Assembly: GCA_003450815.1 (NCBI GenBank)
Contig: DMES01000051.1
Coordinates: 1 to 24,861, forward strand
Length of the DNA stretch: 24,861 nucleotides
From: Elusimicrobiota bacterium
GTDB taxonomy: Bacteria; Elusimicrobiota; Elusimicrobia; Elusimicrobiales; UBA9959
Reading direction: 5' to 3'
Both the position numbers and the translations under genes were made by a program. This document shows positions 15,937 through 23,950 of this stretch, piece after piece. Below the pieces are notes generated by a model, which saw only the letters and a program-made list of their open reading frames with translations, had not been told where the DNA came from and did not search any database. Each line of letters starts with the position of its first letter. Position 1 is the first letter of the stretch.

Positions 15937-16398
15937 ATGAAAACACTACGCTTGCTATTCCCGGTCTGTCTTATTGTCGTCTTTTCTATGCCTCTATACA
16001 GTGGAGCTTCCGAAGGCCAGGCCGGAATCAGTCTTAATTATCCCGGGCTTGGTATCAGGTATTTATTCAGTGACAGGTTCTCGCTTGAGCTGAAAGGACA
16101 GTCTGAAACGGATATACTGGCGGCAGGCTTGCGCGGCTATTATTATTTTTCCCGGTCGCATAACTGTTTCCTGTTTACTGGCCTGGAGGGCGATTATATA
16201 TCATTCAGCGGCAGGCAGAGCAGCGGGGCAGGGTTTGCCGCAGGGGTTTTTGCCGGCCTGGAATATTTTCTTGCCAAAAGTTTATCCTTGCAGGCCGATT
16301 TCGGACCCGCCTATATTGCGCTCAGCGACAAAAATGGGCCGGAATCTGTCAGCGGCCTGGAATACGTGGTTAATTTCGGCCTGAACTACTATTTTTGA
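15937..16398 (+). CDS. Small outer-membrane beta-barrel protein, unknown function
   Basis: A 153-residue exported protein with a signal peptide (about residues 1-24, cleavage near YSGA-SE). It is followed by alternating hydrophobic beta-strands: a GIRYLFSDRFSLELKG turn, GLRGYYYFS, FTGLEGDYISF, GVFAGLEYFLAKSLSLQADFG, and the terminal strand NFGLNYYF ending in Phe. This is the pattern of eight-stranded OmpW/OmpA-like barrels of the opacity type. No enzyme motif is visible. It stands alone between two genes on the other strand. The function cannot be assigned. Confidence 0.65.
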   Translation: MKTLRLLFPVCLIVVFSMPLYSGASEGQAGISLNYPGLGIRYLFSDRFSLELKGQSETDILAAGLRGYYYFSRSHNCFLFTGLEGDYISFSGRQSSGAGFAAGVFAGLEYFLAKSLSLQADFGPAYIALSDKNGPESVSGLEYVVNFGLNYYF

Positions 16399-16543
16399 AA
16401 CCAGTCGATCTGCATATATTTCTGCGCAATCTTCCGAAAAAAGCCCTCTTATTGGCGGTCCTTAGCCTTTGAACACTTAATTACACTTACTGCTGAACGT
16501 TAACCTTGGCATGACCCGTGCCGTTTAAAAAAAGCCATGGGAT

Positions 16544-16564
16544 CGGAACAGCGTGGCGGTTCCG
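16544..16564 (-). terminator. Weak possible terminator after the fibronectin-type gene
   Basis: CGGAAC (16544-16549) pairs with GTTCCG (16559-16564), and on the minus strand a T7 run follows 10 bases past the stem (16527-16533). The distance between stem and T-run is longer than in standard terminators, so support is weak. Confidence 0.3.
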
Positions 16565-16568
16565 CCGG

Positions 16569-18212
16569 TCATCTGATATAGTATTTGGCATTTGACGTAA
16601 ATTCTTCCGGCCCCGTGCTTCCGGGAAATGTTTCAATTTTTATTTTATGGGTTTCCACCAGTTGGACTAAAAGTATGCCCCGCGGGGTGTATGGAAGGCC
16701 GTAATCGGTAAGCTCATATGAAACCTTATTGCTGTCCTGGGAAACAGTCGCCGGATCGGGTGAATTGCCCGTTACTGCGTATTTGCCGGCTCCTATGCTT
16801 AACGTCCCTCCTACGGACACAAATATTTTGGTCGAAATAAAGTTATCGTAGACAATGGCTAATTTGGCATCGTCATCGGCAGGGTTGCCTGAGCCCTCCA
16901 GGAACCAGTTCCCGATAAGCCGTCCGGGAATGTCATAGTCCACCCTGCCGTCCTTGTCCGTGCCTGTGCGGGGGACAAGCGCGTAAAGCTGGGACCTTAA
17001 CGGTTCCGCATAATATTTGAATATGGAATCGCAAAACGAGAATTTGTCCGCGTATCTAGAGGGATTGATATAGTTTGTTGACACTCCATAATTTACCAGC
17101 CCTATCTCAACCCCGGTCATGTCCCATTGCTGCCCTAACACCTGGCCCCCCGTTACCGGAATATTGACCTCGTTGTATACATTGGGATCTATAATATAAC
17201 CCACCTGTGCTGCTATAGCTGGGTCAAGCGCGGAGATATGGCCTATGTTCACATAGAAAGTGTCAGTAAAGTACAGCACGATGTTATATGTTTGTTCTTG
17301 CGCAACAATGCCTAACCGCCTGATGACGCCTGCTGCTGGCGCATAAGCCGGTGGGCTGGAGGTGTTTATGTAGAAATAGATGTGCTCAGTCGGAAGTGTG
17401 TGGCCGGGGGGTTCCATGTGGCCGAGCGGTTCTATATAGGTTATTGTTGAAAGCTCCACAATGGAATGGGTGAATATGATCGAGCTGACCGCTACGGTAA
17501 AGGAGCTGTCGGAGCTTATTGAGAGATTTGACCACTGATCCGCGCTCTTGATGCGATAATGAAAAGTCCTGTTCGGTAGAATACTCAACAATCTCTGGTG
17601 GCTTGAGTTTACGGCAGGAACGTAGGTAGTGGAGCTGCCGTAAACCGTGGATGTTCCATATTCAACCAGCCCGGTGGCGAGCTCGTTCGTATGCCAGGAA
17701 ACGGTTGCGCTTGTAAGAAAGACGCTTATGGCAATGTTTGAAATAACCGGCGGGGTAATATCGCCAGTCATGGTGGCAAAGGTGCGGTCGGAGCTTATTG
17801 CTGAATTGGATGAACTGTCAACGCTGGTTATGCGGTAATGATAAGTTGTATCAGTCATAAGCGAATTCAGTATGACTGAATGACTTGTCATAAAGGCCGT
17901 AGTCAACGTGGCGGAACTGCCGTAGCCCGGACTTGTTCCATAATCAAGGTATCCCCGTGCCGGCTCATTGGTCTGCCACAGTATTGTCGCGCTTGTCAAA
18001 AATATGTTTGTCGCCTGAATGCCGGAAATAACAGGCGGGGTTGTGTCTTGTGCCGGTGCGCGCGCGCTGGCTGACTGGCGTGCCGCTACTTTTGCATCCA
18101 GTTCTTTTATTTTCTTTTTTGCGGCTCCTGTCATGCCAAGATTAAAACTGCCGGCGCACAGCAGGCAGCCTGTTGACGTTATAAATACCAGCAATAAGGC
18201 CGGCTTCTTCAT
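16569..18212 (-). CDS. Secreted protein with two fibronectin type III domains and an M23-like (hybrid-motif) C-terminal region
   Basis: A 547-residue exported protein not assigned to a named family. A signal peptide (about 1-20) is followed by a short Lys/Ala-rich helix and two fibronectin type III repeats (about 58-148 and 153-238). Both repeats carry TPPVIS...LTSAT..W.TNE.A.G...YGTS...YGS and are clearly duplicates of each other. Residues about 250-345 contain GHMEPPGHTLPTEHIYFYI, PAAGVIRRLG and FYVNIGHIS, reminiscent of the beta-sandwich hybrid motif of M23 peptidase/lysostaphin-like domains, with His271, His277 and His325 as possible metal ligands; this is a weak, fold-level resemblance. 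The region after 350 (to 547) is beta-rich and unrecognised. Cys16 in STGC is not a good lipobox. The gene stands alone, divergent from slipin. Confidence 0.7.
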   Translation of the reverse strand: MKKPALLLVFITSTGCLLCAGSFNLGMTGAAKKKIKELDAKVAARQSASARAPAQDTTPPVISGIQATNIFLTSATILWQTNEPARGYLDYGTSPGYGSSATLTTAFMTSHSVILNSLMTDTTYHYRITSVDSSSNSAISSDRTFATMTGDITPPVISNIAISVFLTSATVSWHTNELATGLVEYGTSTVYGSSTTYVPAVNSSHQRLLSILPNRTFHYRIKSADQWSNLSISSDSSFTVAVSSIIFTHSIVELSTITYIEPLGHMEPPGHTLPTEHIYFYINTSSPPAYAPAAGVIRRLGIVAQEQTYNIVLYFTDTFYVNIGHISALDPAIAAQVGYIIDPNVYNEVNIPVTGGQVLGQQWDMTGVEIGLVNYGVSTNYINPSRYADKFSFCDSIFKYYAEPLRSQLYALVPRTGTDKDGRVDYDIPGRLIGNWFLEGSGNPADDDAKLAIVYDNFISTKIFVSVGGTLSIGAGKYAVTGNSPDPATVSQDSNKVSYELTDYGLPYTPRGILLVQLVETHKIKIETFPGSTGPEEFTSNAKYYIR

Positions 18213-18546
18213 AATTGAAAATATCCGCCCCTTTCTTTAACCCACATCATATAGATTAGTCGCCGGGTTTGTCCAGAATTAAATTAGCTCCGGTTCCAAC
18301 CTGAATTCCTCAGTTGCCGCCTTCACCAAAAATACGGCACGATTTCGTATCATCTGTTTATCGAGAACGGAGGCACGAAACCGTGCATATACAAACTACC
18401 ACATTACAAACCGGAAAGCCAATAGCTCTTGCCACCCTAATTGGCCCCGCCTTTCTGTTGCTATACATTGCTTTCTTTGGTAGACTCTAGGAAGCCGCCC
18501 GAGTGTATTGCGGCGCGGCTGTATTGGGACTTTAGGGAGGGATCTT
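18213..18546. other. Gene-free divergent region between the fibronectin-type gene and slipin
   Basis: About 330 bases without a credible coding region. It holds two small hairpins (ATACG/CGTAT at 18332-18350 and GCACG/CGTGC at 18373-18386). A poor promoter candidate for slipin is present, TTGGCC (18441-18446) and TATACA (18462-18467) with a short 15-base spacer. Nothing else was recognised. Confidence 0.4.
18535..18541 (+). promoter_or_regulatory. Ribosome-binding site fixing the slipin start
   Basis: GGGAGGG lies 5 bases before the ATG at 18547. It supports this start over an in-frame ATG at 18508, which would add a non-conserved 13-residue extension and has no such site. Confidence 0.7.
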
Positions 18547-19302
18547 ATGATCAGCGCAGGATTAATGCCGATTATCATAATAATCGCGGTGATACTGTTC
18601 ACCAGCATCAAAGTACTCAACGAGTACGAGCGCGGCGTAGTACTTACCCTTGGCCGTTTTACGGGAGTAAAAGGGCCGGGCTTAATAATACTTATTCCCG
18701 GACTGCAGCAGATGTTCCGCGTAAACACCCGCGTGGTGGTTATGGACGTGCCCCCGCAGGATGTGATAACACGCGACAATATCTCGGTAAAGGTAAACGC
18801 CGTGATATATTTCAGGGTGGTCAATCCGCAGTCCGCCATACTGAATGTTGACAACTTTATGTACGCCACCAGCCAACTGGCTCAGACCACGCTGCGCAGC
18901 GTTTTAGGCCAGCAGGAGCTTGACGACCTGCTAGCCCAGCGCGACAAGATAAACCAGAATCTCCAGCAGATACTGGACCTGCACACAGAGCCCTGGGGCA
19001 TAAAGATCTCCAGCGTAGAGGTAAAGAATGTGGACCTGCCGCAGGATATGCAGCGCGCCATAGCCCGGCAGGCGGAAGCCGAACGCGAACGCCGCGCCAA
19101 AGTAATTCACGCGGAAGGCGAATTCCAGGCTTCCCAGAAGCTGGCCGATGCCGCAAAGATCATGAGCACTTCGCCCGCGGCCATACAGCTGCGCTATTTG
19201 CAGACGCTGACCGAAATATCCACGGAAAAGAACTCCACTATAATCTTCCCTGTGCCCATGGATCTTATAGAGATGTTCTTCAATAAAGACAAGAAGCCAT
19301 AA
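18547..19302 (+). CDS. SPFH/band 7 membrane protein of the slipin (stomatin-like) family
   Basis: A 251-residue inner-membrane protein that forms oligomeric scaffolds; bacterial slipins are thought to organise membrane domains and partner proteases. One N-terminal hydrophobic segment (about residues 6-24) precedes the SPFH domain (about 27-185). It contains NEYERGVVLTLGRFTGVKGPG, MDVPPQDVITRDNISVKVNAV and the DDLLAQRDKINQNLQQILD helix, then an Ala/Glu/Arg-rich coiled coil (RQAEAERERRAKVIHAEGE) and a short tail. The NfeD partner often found beside slipins is absent here. It is followed by hemW after an 89-base gap filled by a G-rich inverted repeat. Confidence 0.92.
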   Translation: MISAGLMPIIIIIAVILFTSIKVLNEYERGVVLTLGRFTGVKGPGLIILIPGLQQMFRVNTRVVVMDVPPQDVITRDNISVKVNAVIYFRVVNPQSAILNVDNFMYATSQLAQTTLRSVLGQQELDDLLAQRDKINQNLQQILDLHTEPWGIKISSVEVKNVDLPQDMQRAIARQAEAERERRAKVIHAEGEFQASQKLADAAKIMSTSPAAIQLRYLQTLTEISTEKNSTIIFPVPMDLIEMFFNKDKKP

Positions 19303-19303
19303 G

Positions 19304-19388
19304 GACAGGGTAGAGGGAATAGGGTCTAGGGTTTAGGGAAAAGAACTCCTTATGCCTCTCCCCTATCCCCTAGCCCCTACACCCTGTT
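19304..19388. repeat. G-run/C-run imperfect inverted repeat between slipin and hemW
   Basis: The left half (19304-19338) has GGG runs spaced by AT-rich linkers and the right half (19351-19388) carries the matching CCCC runs, so the two can form a long imperfect hairpin. Alternatively each G-rich strand could form a quadruplex. The right half resembles the CCCTATC tandem repeat near 10900-10962, sharing AACTCCTTA, CCCTATCCCCTA and CCCTGT. It reaches to within three bases of the hemW start, which lacks a Shine-Dalgarno sequence. Confidence 0.75.
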
Positions 19389-19391
19389 GTT

Positions 19392-20480
19392 ATGCCTGGC
19401 CTCTACATCCACATTCCCTTCTGCCGGAAAAAATGCGGTTATTGTGACTTCGCCTCCGTCGCCGGAGAAGGCCGTGTTGACGCTTATCTGGAAGCGCTGG
19501 CGAAAGAAGCCGGCGCTTACACGGTTCCGCCAGATGGATTTGATACGCTCTACATCGGCGGCGGCACACCCAGCCTGCTTTCTTCCACCCAACTGAAAAA
19601 TCTTCTGGTTCTGACATCGGACCTTACCGGTCCGATATCAAAGCTGCGGGAAGCTACTTTTGAGGCCAACCCTGAAAGCCTGGACACGGAAAAGGCAGGC
19701 CTGCTTAAAAGCGCGGGGATAAGCCGTGTCAGCCTCGGCCTGCAGGCCGCCCAGAACCGCCTGTTGCGGCGCCTGGGGCGAATAGCCATGGCGGAGGATT
19801 TCGAGCGGGCGTACAAAACGCTTCGCGCGGCGGGTTTTGACAATATAAACGCAGACCTTATGTGCGGTCTGCCTGACCAGAAGGTTGCGGATTTCATGGA
19901 GTCACTTTCCTGGCTGCTGGCAATGCGGCCGGAACATATTTCTCTCTACGCGCTTGAAGTGCATGAGGGCACACCCTTTCACCGCGAAGGCATAACGGAG
20001 GCCCCCGACGCCTCCGCTGATATGTATGAGATGGCCGCGAAAGCGCTTGAGAGGGCGGGGTTAAAGCGCTATGAAATTTCAAATTTCGCGCGAGAAAACC
20101 GCCGGTCTCTGCACAATCTGAATTATTGGGAACAGGGGAGCTACCTGGGACTGGGAGCCTCCGCCTCCTCCTATCTGGCCGGGGAACGCCGGACGAACAC
20201 CGCGGATCTGGAAACATACATAAGTTCCGCGTTGGCGGACGGGCACCCGCGCGCCGGCTGCGGCGAAACCCTTACGGGCCGCGCAAAAAAGGCGGAGCGC
20301 ATAATGCTTGGTCTTCGCAAAACAGAGGGAATTGAGCTTGAAGATGATATAATTGTAGAATTCAGTGAGGAGATAGGCCGCCTGCTGAGCCTTGGCCTCA
20401 TAGAGAAAAAAGGCCCGGTTATAAAAATAAAAAGCGACAAGCTTTATCTTTCAAACGCGGTTTTTCGTGAATTTGTTTAA
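19392..20480 (+). CDS. hemW: Radical SAM heme chaperone HemW
   Basis: A 362-residue radical SAM protein, homologous to coproporphyrinogen III dehydrogenase HemN but assigned to heme delivery to respiratory proteins. The cluster motif CRKKCGYC places the 4Fe-4S cysteines at residues 11, 15 and 18 within YIHIPFCRKKCGYCDF. GGGTPSLL, ANPES, RVSLGLQ and YEISNFAR follow, and HNLNYW near residue 241 is the HNxxYW motif that marks HemW rather than HemN. The C-terminal HemN_C region (about 290-355) is present. The start matches the family N-terminus; there is no ribosome-binding site because repeat sequence runs to 19388. No heme biosynthesis genes are nearby. Confidence 0.92.
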   Translation: MPGLYIHIPFCRKKCGYCDFASVAGEGRVDAYLEALAKEAGAYTVPPDGFDTLYIGGGTPSLLSSTQLKNLLVLTSDLTGPISKLREATFEANPESLDTEKAGLLKSAGISRVSLGLQAAQNRLLRRLGRIAMAEDFERAYKTLRAAGFDNINADLMCGLPDQKVADFMESLSWLLAMRPEHISLYALEVHEGTPFHREGITEAPDASADMYEMAAKALERAGLKRYEISNFARENRRSLHNLNYWEQGSYLGLGASASSYLAGERRTNTADLETYISSALADGHPRAGCGETLTGRAKKAERIMLGLRKTEGIELEDDIIVEFSEEIGRLLSLGLIEKKGPVIKIKSDKLYLSNAVFREFV

Positions 20481-20483
20481 GGA

Positions 20484-20586
20484 TGATTACACCGATTTGC
20501 TGCAGGATTACACAGATTTAAAGTGGTTACTATCAAAACGATACGAATTCTTTAATCCGTGTAATCCCGACTTAATCTGTGTAATC
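20484..20586. repeat. GATTACACAGATTA-type imperfect inverted repeat
   Basis: The left arm (20484-20523) and right arm (20549-20586) are imperfect reverse complements built from the words GATTACACAGATT and GATTACACGGATT, with about 25 bases between them. A third copy, matching the reverse complement of the right arm almost base for base, lies at 23868-23900. The repeat fills most of the gap between hemW and valS. Confidence 0.8.
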
Positions 20587-20603
20587 TTCCCCAAAAGGAA
20601 CTT

Positions 20604-23402
20604 ATGTTAAGCAAGACTTATGATCCCAAGCCGGTAGAAGCCAAGTGGGCCGACGCCTGGCAAAAAGACAGGCTTTTCATCTCGCGCCCCAGCCCTGACC
20701 GAAAACCTTTTGTGGTGGTAATCCCCCCGCCAAATATAACCGGTGTGCTGCATATGGGCCACGCACTTAACGACACTCTGCAGGATGTGCTGGTACGCTA
20801 TCAGCGGATGCTGGGACATGAAGCCTGCTGGGTGCCAGGCACCGACCACGGAGGCATAGCCACACAGAATGTGCTGGAAAAAGCGCTGAAAGCCGAAGGC
20901 AAAACGCGCGGAGATCTTGGCCGCGAGGAATTTCTGAAGCGCATGTGGGACTGGTACGGGGAATGCGGCGGCAAAATTTTACACCAGCTGCGAAAACTCG
21001 GCTGCGCACTCGACCTGGCCCCCGACAATGTCCGTTTCACCATGGACACGAAACGGGCCTCCTCCGTCTACGAGGCGTTCCGTTCGCTCTTTGAAAAGGG
21101 CCTGATATATCGCGGGGAACGAATGATAAACTGGTGCACGCGCTGCGGAACCGCGCTCTCGGACATTGAAGTTGAACACGAGGACGAAAAGTCAAAGCTC
21201 TGGCACATACGCTATGCGTTTGAAGACGGCTCCGGTTCAGTTACAGTGGCCACCACACGCCCCGAAACCATGCTGGGCGACACGGCGGTGGCCATAAACC
21301 CTGAAGACGCAAGATATAAGGGCATGGCCGGAAAAAAACTGCGTCTCCCTCTCACGGACCGGCTTATCCCGCTTGTGGCTGACACGGGTGTGGAAAAAGA
21401 TTTCGGCACGGGCGCGGTGAAAGTAACCCCCGCCCACGATCCGCTGGACTTTGAAATAGGACAACGCCACAATCTGGAAATTATCCGCATAATTTCCTAC
21501 GAAGGGCACATGACGAACTGCCCGGCCAGATACGCAGGCTTAAGCGTTCAGGCGGCGCGAAAAATGGTGCTGGAAGACCTTAAAACCGAGGGGCTGCTTG
21601 AAAAAGAGGAACATTACAAACACACGGTGAACAAGTGTTACCGCTGCGCCCAGCACATAGAACCGCTGGTATCCGAACAGTGGTTTGTTAAAATGAAAAA
21701 TCTGGCCGCACCGGCCATACTGGCGGCTGAGCGGGAAGAAATTAAATTTTACCCCCCCTCCTGGAAAAAGCCTTTTATCGAGTGGCTGAAAAATATACAG
21801 GACTGGTGTATCTCCCGCCAGATCTGGTGGGGCCACCGGATCCCGGTCTGGTACTGCCGCAAATGTTCAGGCGAGGGGCTCAAATTTTCCGGCAAGGGAG
21901 AACTCTCCCGCGTCTCTTTCACACAGGGCGCTAAACCCGTGGTATCTTTCGAAAAACCTGCGGCCTGCCCTGATTGCGGCGGCACGGATCTTCTGCAGGA
22001 CCCTGACGTGCTGGACACCTGGTTCTCTTCGGCATTATGGCCTTTCTCGGTTTTCGGCTGGCCGGAAAAAACGGCGGAACTGGAATATTACTACCCCACT
22101 TCCGTAATGGTAACCGGCTACGAAATAATCTATTTGTGGGTGGCCCGCATGGTAATGAGCGGCCTTGAGCACATGGGAAGGGTCCCTTTCAGCCAGATTT
22201 ACGTGCACGGCATAGTGCGTGACAAGCACGGCAAAAAAATGTCCAAGTCACTGGGGAATGTGATAGACCCGCTGGCCATGATAGAGAAATACGGCACCGA
22301 CGCCATGCGTTTCTCGCTTATGGCGCAGACCCTCGGCGGCAAGGATATCCCCTTCGCGGAAGAAAACATTATAGGCGGCAGGAACTTCGTAAACAAGCTC
22401 TACAATGCGGCCCGCTTTATACAGATGTATCTGCCTGAAAACCAGGCCCCGCTTGCTGCCGCGCGGCCGGACGAACTTGCCGACCGCTGGATACTGGAAC
22501 GTTACACGGCCGCCCTTGAACGCTCTAAAGCGGCAATGGCGGAATACGATCTACCCAAAGCCCAGGACGCGCTTTACTCCTTTGTGTGGGACGAACTTTG
22601 CGACTGGTATCTGGAGTTGGCAAAACCACGTCTTGCCGGACATGACAAGGAAAAAGTGCTGGGGCTAATGCTTGAGCTTTTTACCGGCTCCCTGAAAGCC
22701 CTTCATCCTTTCATGCCCTTTATAACAGAAGAACTTTATTCAAGCCTGAAGCCTTACCTCAAGAAGTCACAAGTCACAAGTCACAATCCTCTGGAGGTGC
22801 CGTCTCAAATGGCCTCTGGCCCACAAACGGCCAAGTCACAGGTAAAACCAGAAGGCGGAGAGCAAAGCCATGAGGGCTACCTGCTGCAGGAAAGGTGGCC
22901 GGAGGCACTGGGAACCGGCACAGGCGCGTCGGAATTAATGAAAGAACTTATGGATGTGATAACCCAGATACGCACAGCCCGCGCACAGTTTGAAATACCG
23001 CCGGGAAAAACCATAAAAGCCCTGGCGGTTTCTTCCGATACGGCCGCGCTTGAACGTCTTAAGGCCGGCGCGGGCTATGTTAAACTGCTGGCCAAGGTTG
23101 AGGAATTAACTCTGGGAACAGGACTTGCCAAACCGCCAAGGTCGGTAAGCGCCATTTCAGGGCCTTTTAATATTTATGTGCCTATGGACGGGTCGGTGGA
23201 TCTGGAAAAAGAAAAAGGCCGTCTGGCCAAAGAACTGGAGCGCGTCCGGCTGGAAAGCGCGCAATGCCTTGTACGGCTGAACGACCCTTTATTCTCGGCG
23301 CACGCTACAGCGGCCGTTGTGGAAACAATAAAAGCCAGGTCCTCGGACGCCGCCGGCAAGATTTCAAGGCTTACAGCTATCCTGGAGGAACTTAGTGATT
23401 GA
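20604..23402 (+). CDS. valS: Valyl-tRNA synthetase with a repeat-derived insertion
   Basis: Class I aminoacyl-tRNA synthetase that charges tRNA-Val and edits mischarged threonine. The 932-residue protein has PPPNITGVLHMGHALN with HMGH at 50-53, the CP1 editing domain with TTRPETMLGDTAVAINP (about 216-232) and WCISRQIWWGHRIP. KMSKS is at 545-549, an anticodon-binding domain lies at about 640-830, and a C-terminal coiled coil at about 865-932. Residues about 721-758, between PYLKK and YLLQERWPEA, are Ser/Gln/Pro-rich and unlike any synthetase element. They are encoded by DNA that begins with three AAGTCAC tandem units, so an intergenic-type repeat seems to have been inserted in frame. The rest looks intact and the gene should be functional. 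AAAAGGAA, 6 bases before the ATG, is the likely ribosome-binding site. Confidence 0.95.
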   Translation: MLSKTYDPKPVEAKWADAWQKDRLFISRPSPDRKPFVVVIPPPNITGVLHMGHALNDTLQDVLVRYQRMLGHEACWVPGTDHGGIATQNVLEKALKAEGKTRGDLGREEFLKRMWDWYGECGGKILHQLRKLGCALDLAPDNVRFTMDTKRASSVYEAFRSLFEKGLIYRGERMINWCTRCGTALSDIEVEHEDEKSKLWHIRYAFEDGSGSVTVATTRPETMLGDTAVAINPEDARYKGMAGKKLRLPLTDRLIPLVADTGVEKDFGTGAVKVTPAHDPLDFEIGQRHNLEIIRIISYEGHMTNCPARYAGLSVQAARKMVLEDLKTEGLLEKEEHYKHTVNKCYRCAQHIEPLVSEQWFVKMKNLAAPAILAAEREEIKFYPPSWKKPFIEWLKNIQDWCISRQIWWGHRIPVWYCRKCSGEGLKFSGKGELSRVSFTQGAKPVVSFEKPAACPDCGGTDLLQDPDVLDTWFSSALWPFSVFGWPEKTAELEYYYPTSVMVTGYEIIYLWVARMVMSGLEHMGRVPFSQIYVHGIVRDKHGKKMSKSLGNVIDPLAMIEKYGTDAMRFSLMAQTLGGKDIPFAEENIIGGRNFVNKLYNAARFIQMYLPENQAPLAAARPDELADRWILERYTAALERSKAAMAEYDLPKAQDALYSFVWDELCDWYLELAKPRLAGHDKEKVLGLMLELFTGSLKALHPFMPFITEELYSSLKPYLKKSQVTSHNPLEVPSQMASGPQTAKSQVKPEGGEQSHEGYLLQERWPEALGTGTGASELMKELMDVITQIRTARAQFEIPPGKTIKALAVSSDTAALERLKAGAGYVKLLAKVEELTLGTGLAKPPRSVSAISGPFNIYVPMDGSVDLEKEKGRLAKELERVRLESAQCLVRLNDPLFSAHATAAVVETIKARSSDAAGKISRLTAILEELSD
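22764..22784 (+). repeat. Three AAGTCAC tandem units inside valS
   Basis: Three perfect 7-bp units, AAGTCAC, within the valS reading frame, with a fourth partial match (AAGTCAC) at about 22832. They mark the beginning of the unusual 38-residue insertion at residues 721-758. Unit length equals that of the CCCTATC repeat near 10907. Confidence 0.8.
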
Positions 23403-23431
23403 AGATTCTAAACACACAGGTTGTTTAGGCC

Positions 23432-23488
23432 GTAGTCTATTAGACAGTTAGGTAAGAATCCGATTTGACTAACAGCCTAATAGCCCAC
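23432..23488. repeat. CTATTAG-type imperfect inverted repeat after valS
   Basis: Arms 23432-23451 and 23469-23488 match as reverse complements at 16 of 20 positions around the word CTATTAG, with a 17-base loop. It starts 30 bases after the valS stop and could act as a 3'-end hairpin. No T-run follows. Confidence 0.6.
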
Positions 23489-23510
23489 AGCCTATCCACC
23501 TAGATAGGGT

Positions 23511-23530
23511 GCACTGAAAAAGTCATTTTT
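23511..23530 (-). repeat. ACTTTTTCAGTGC repeat, reverse-oriented copy
   Basis: GCACTGAAAAAGTCATTTTT is the exact reverse complement of positions 24078-24097 and of most of 1-19. It ends three bases before the start codon of the small membrane protein at 23534. Confidence 0.75.
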
Positions 23531-23533
23531 TAC

Positions 23534-23827
23534 ATGAACCTACGCAAATTCTGGATACGCAAAGACCGAGAGCAATACCTGCTCAGCGGAGTGATAATAA
23601 CCTGTGTAATAGCCGGTTTCGTCTCCTCTTATTGGCATTTCTCCGACCGCATCCAGGTACGGCGAAATATTAAAACAAAGATCAGCACGCCAAAAGAAGA
23701 GAAGGAAACGATGAAAAGGCTGAAAGAAGTGCAGTTTTCCGCGCAAAAATTGAAGATAGGCAACACCAGCTATTACAAGCTTGATTCCGAAACCAGACCA
23801 GTCATTCCGAAGCTCGGAGAAGAATAA
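23534..23827 (+). CDS. Small single-pass membrane protein, unknown
   Basis: A 97-residue protein with a basic N-terminus (MNLRKFWIRKDRE), one hydrophobic helix (about residues 16-34, YLLSGVIITCVIAGFVSSY) and a charged, Lys/Glu-rich C-terminal part, probably cytoplasmic N-terminus and periplasmic tail or the reverse. I do not recognise the family. It is preceded directly by a repeat copy (23511-23530), which leaves no room for a Shine-Dalgarno sequence. It is followed 14 bases after the stop by another repeat (23842). Coding character is plausible from its length and membrane segment, but the gene is not certain. Confidence 0.5.
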   Translation: MNLRKFWIRKDREQYLLSGVIITCVIAGFVSSYWHFSDRIQVRRNIKTKISTPKEEKETMKRLKEVQFSAQKLKIGNTSYYKLDSETRPVIPKLGEE

Positions 23828-23841
23828 TAGCGAATTAGGGC

Positions 23842-23871
23842 CTGCTGAAAAAGTCCAGCAGACCCATGATT
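23842..23871 (+). repeat. 30-bp direct repeat (CTGCTGAAAAAGTC...), left copy
   Basis: Identical over 30 bases to 24832-24861. Its first 20 bases form a 6-bp hairpin, CTGCTG and CAGCAG around AAAAAGTC. The core CTGAAAAAGTC is shared with the repeat at 23511-23530. The left copy runs straight into the GATTACACAGATTA repeat at 23868; the right copy is cut by the window end. Confidence 0.85.
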
Positions 23872-23900
23872 ACACAGATTAAGTAGGATTACACGGATTA
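23868..23900 (+). repeat. GATTACACAGATTA-type repeat, third copy
   Basis: Matches the reverse complement of 20553-20586 except for a one-base length difference and one substitution in the middle. A hairpin-forming pair GATTCCA/TGGAATC (23912-23949) follows. Confidence 0.8.
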
Positions 23901-23950
23901 CAGACAGAACCGATTCCATTGGTAAATTCCGATAAAAATCCGTGGAATCA

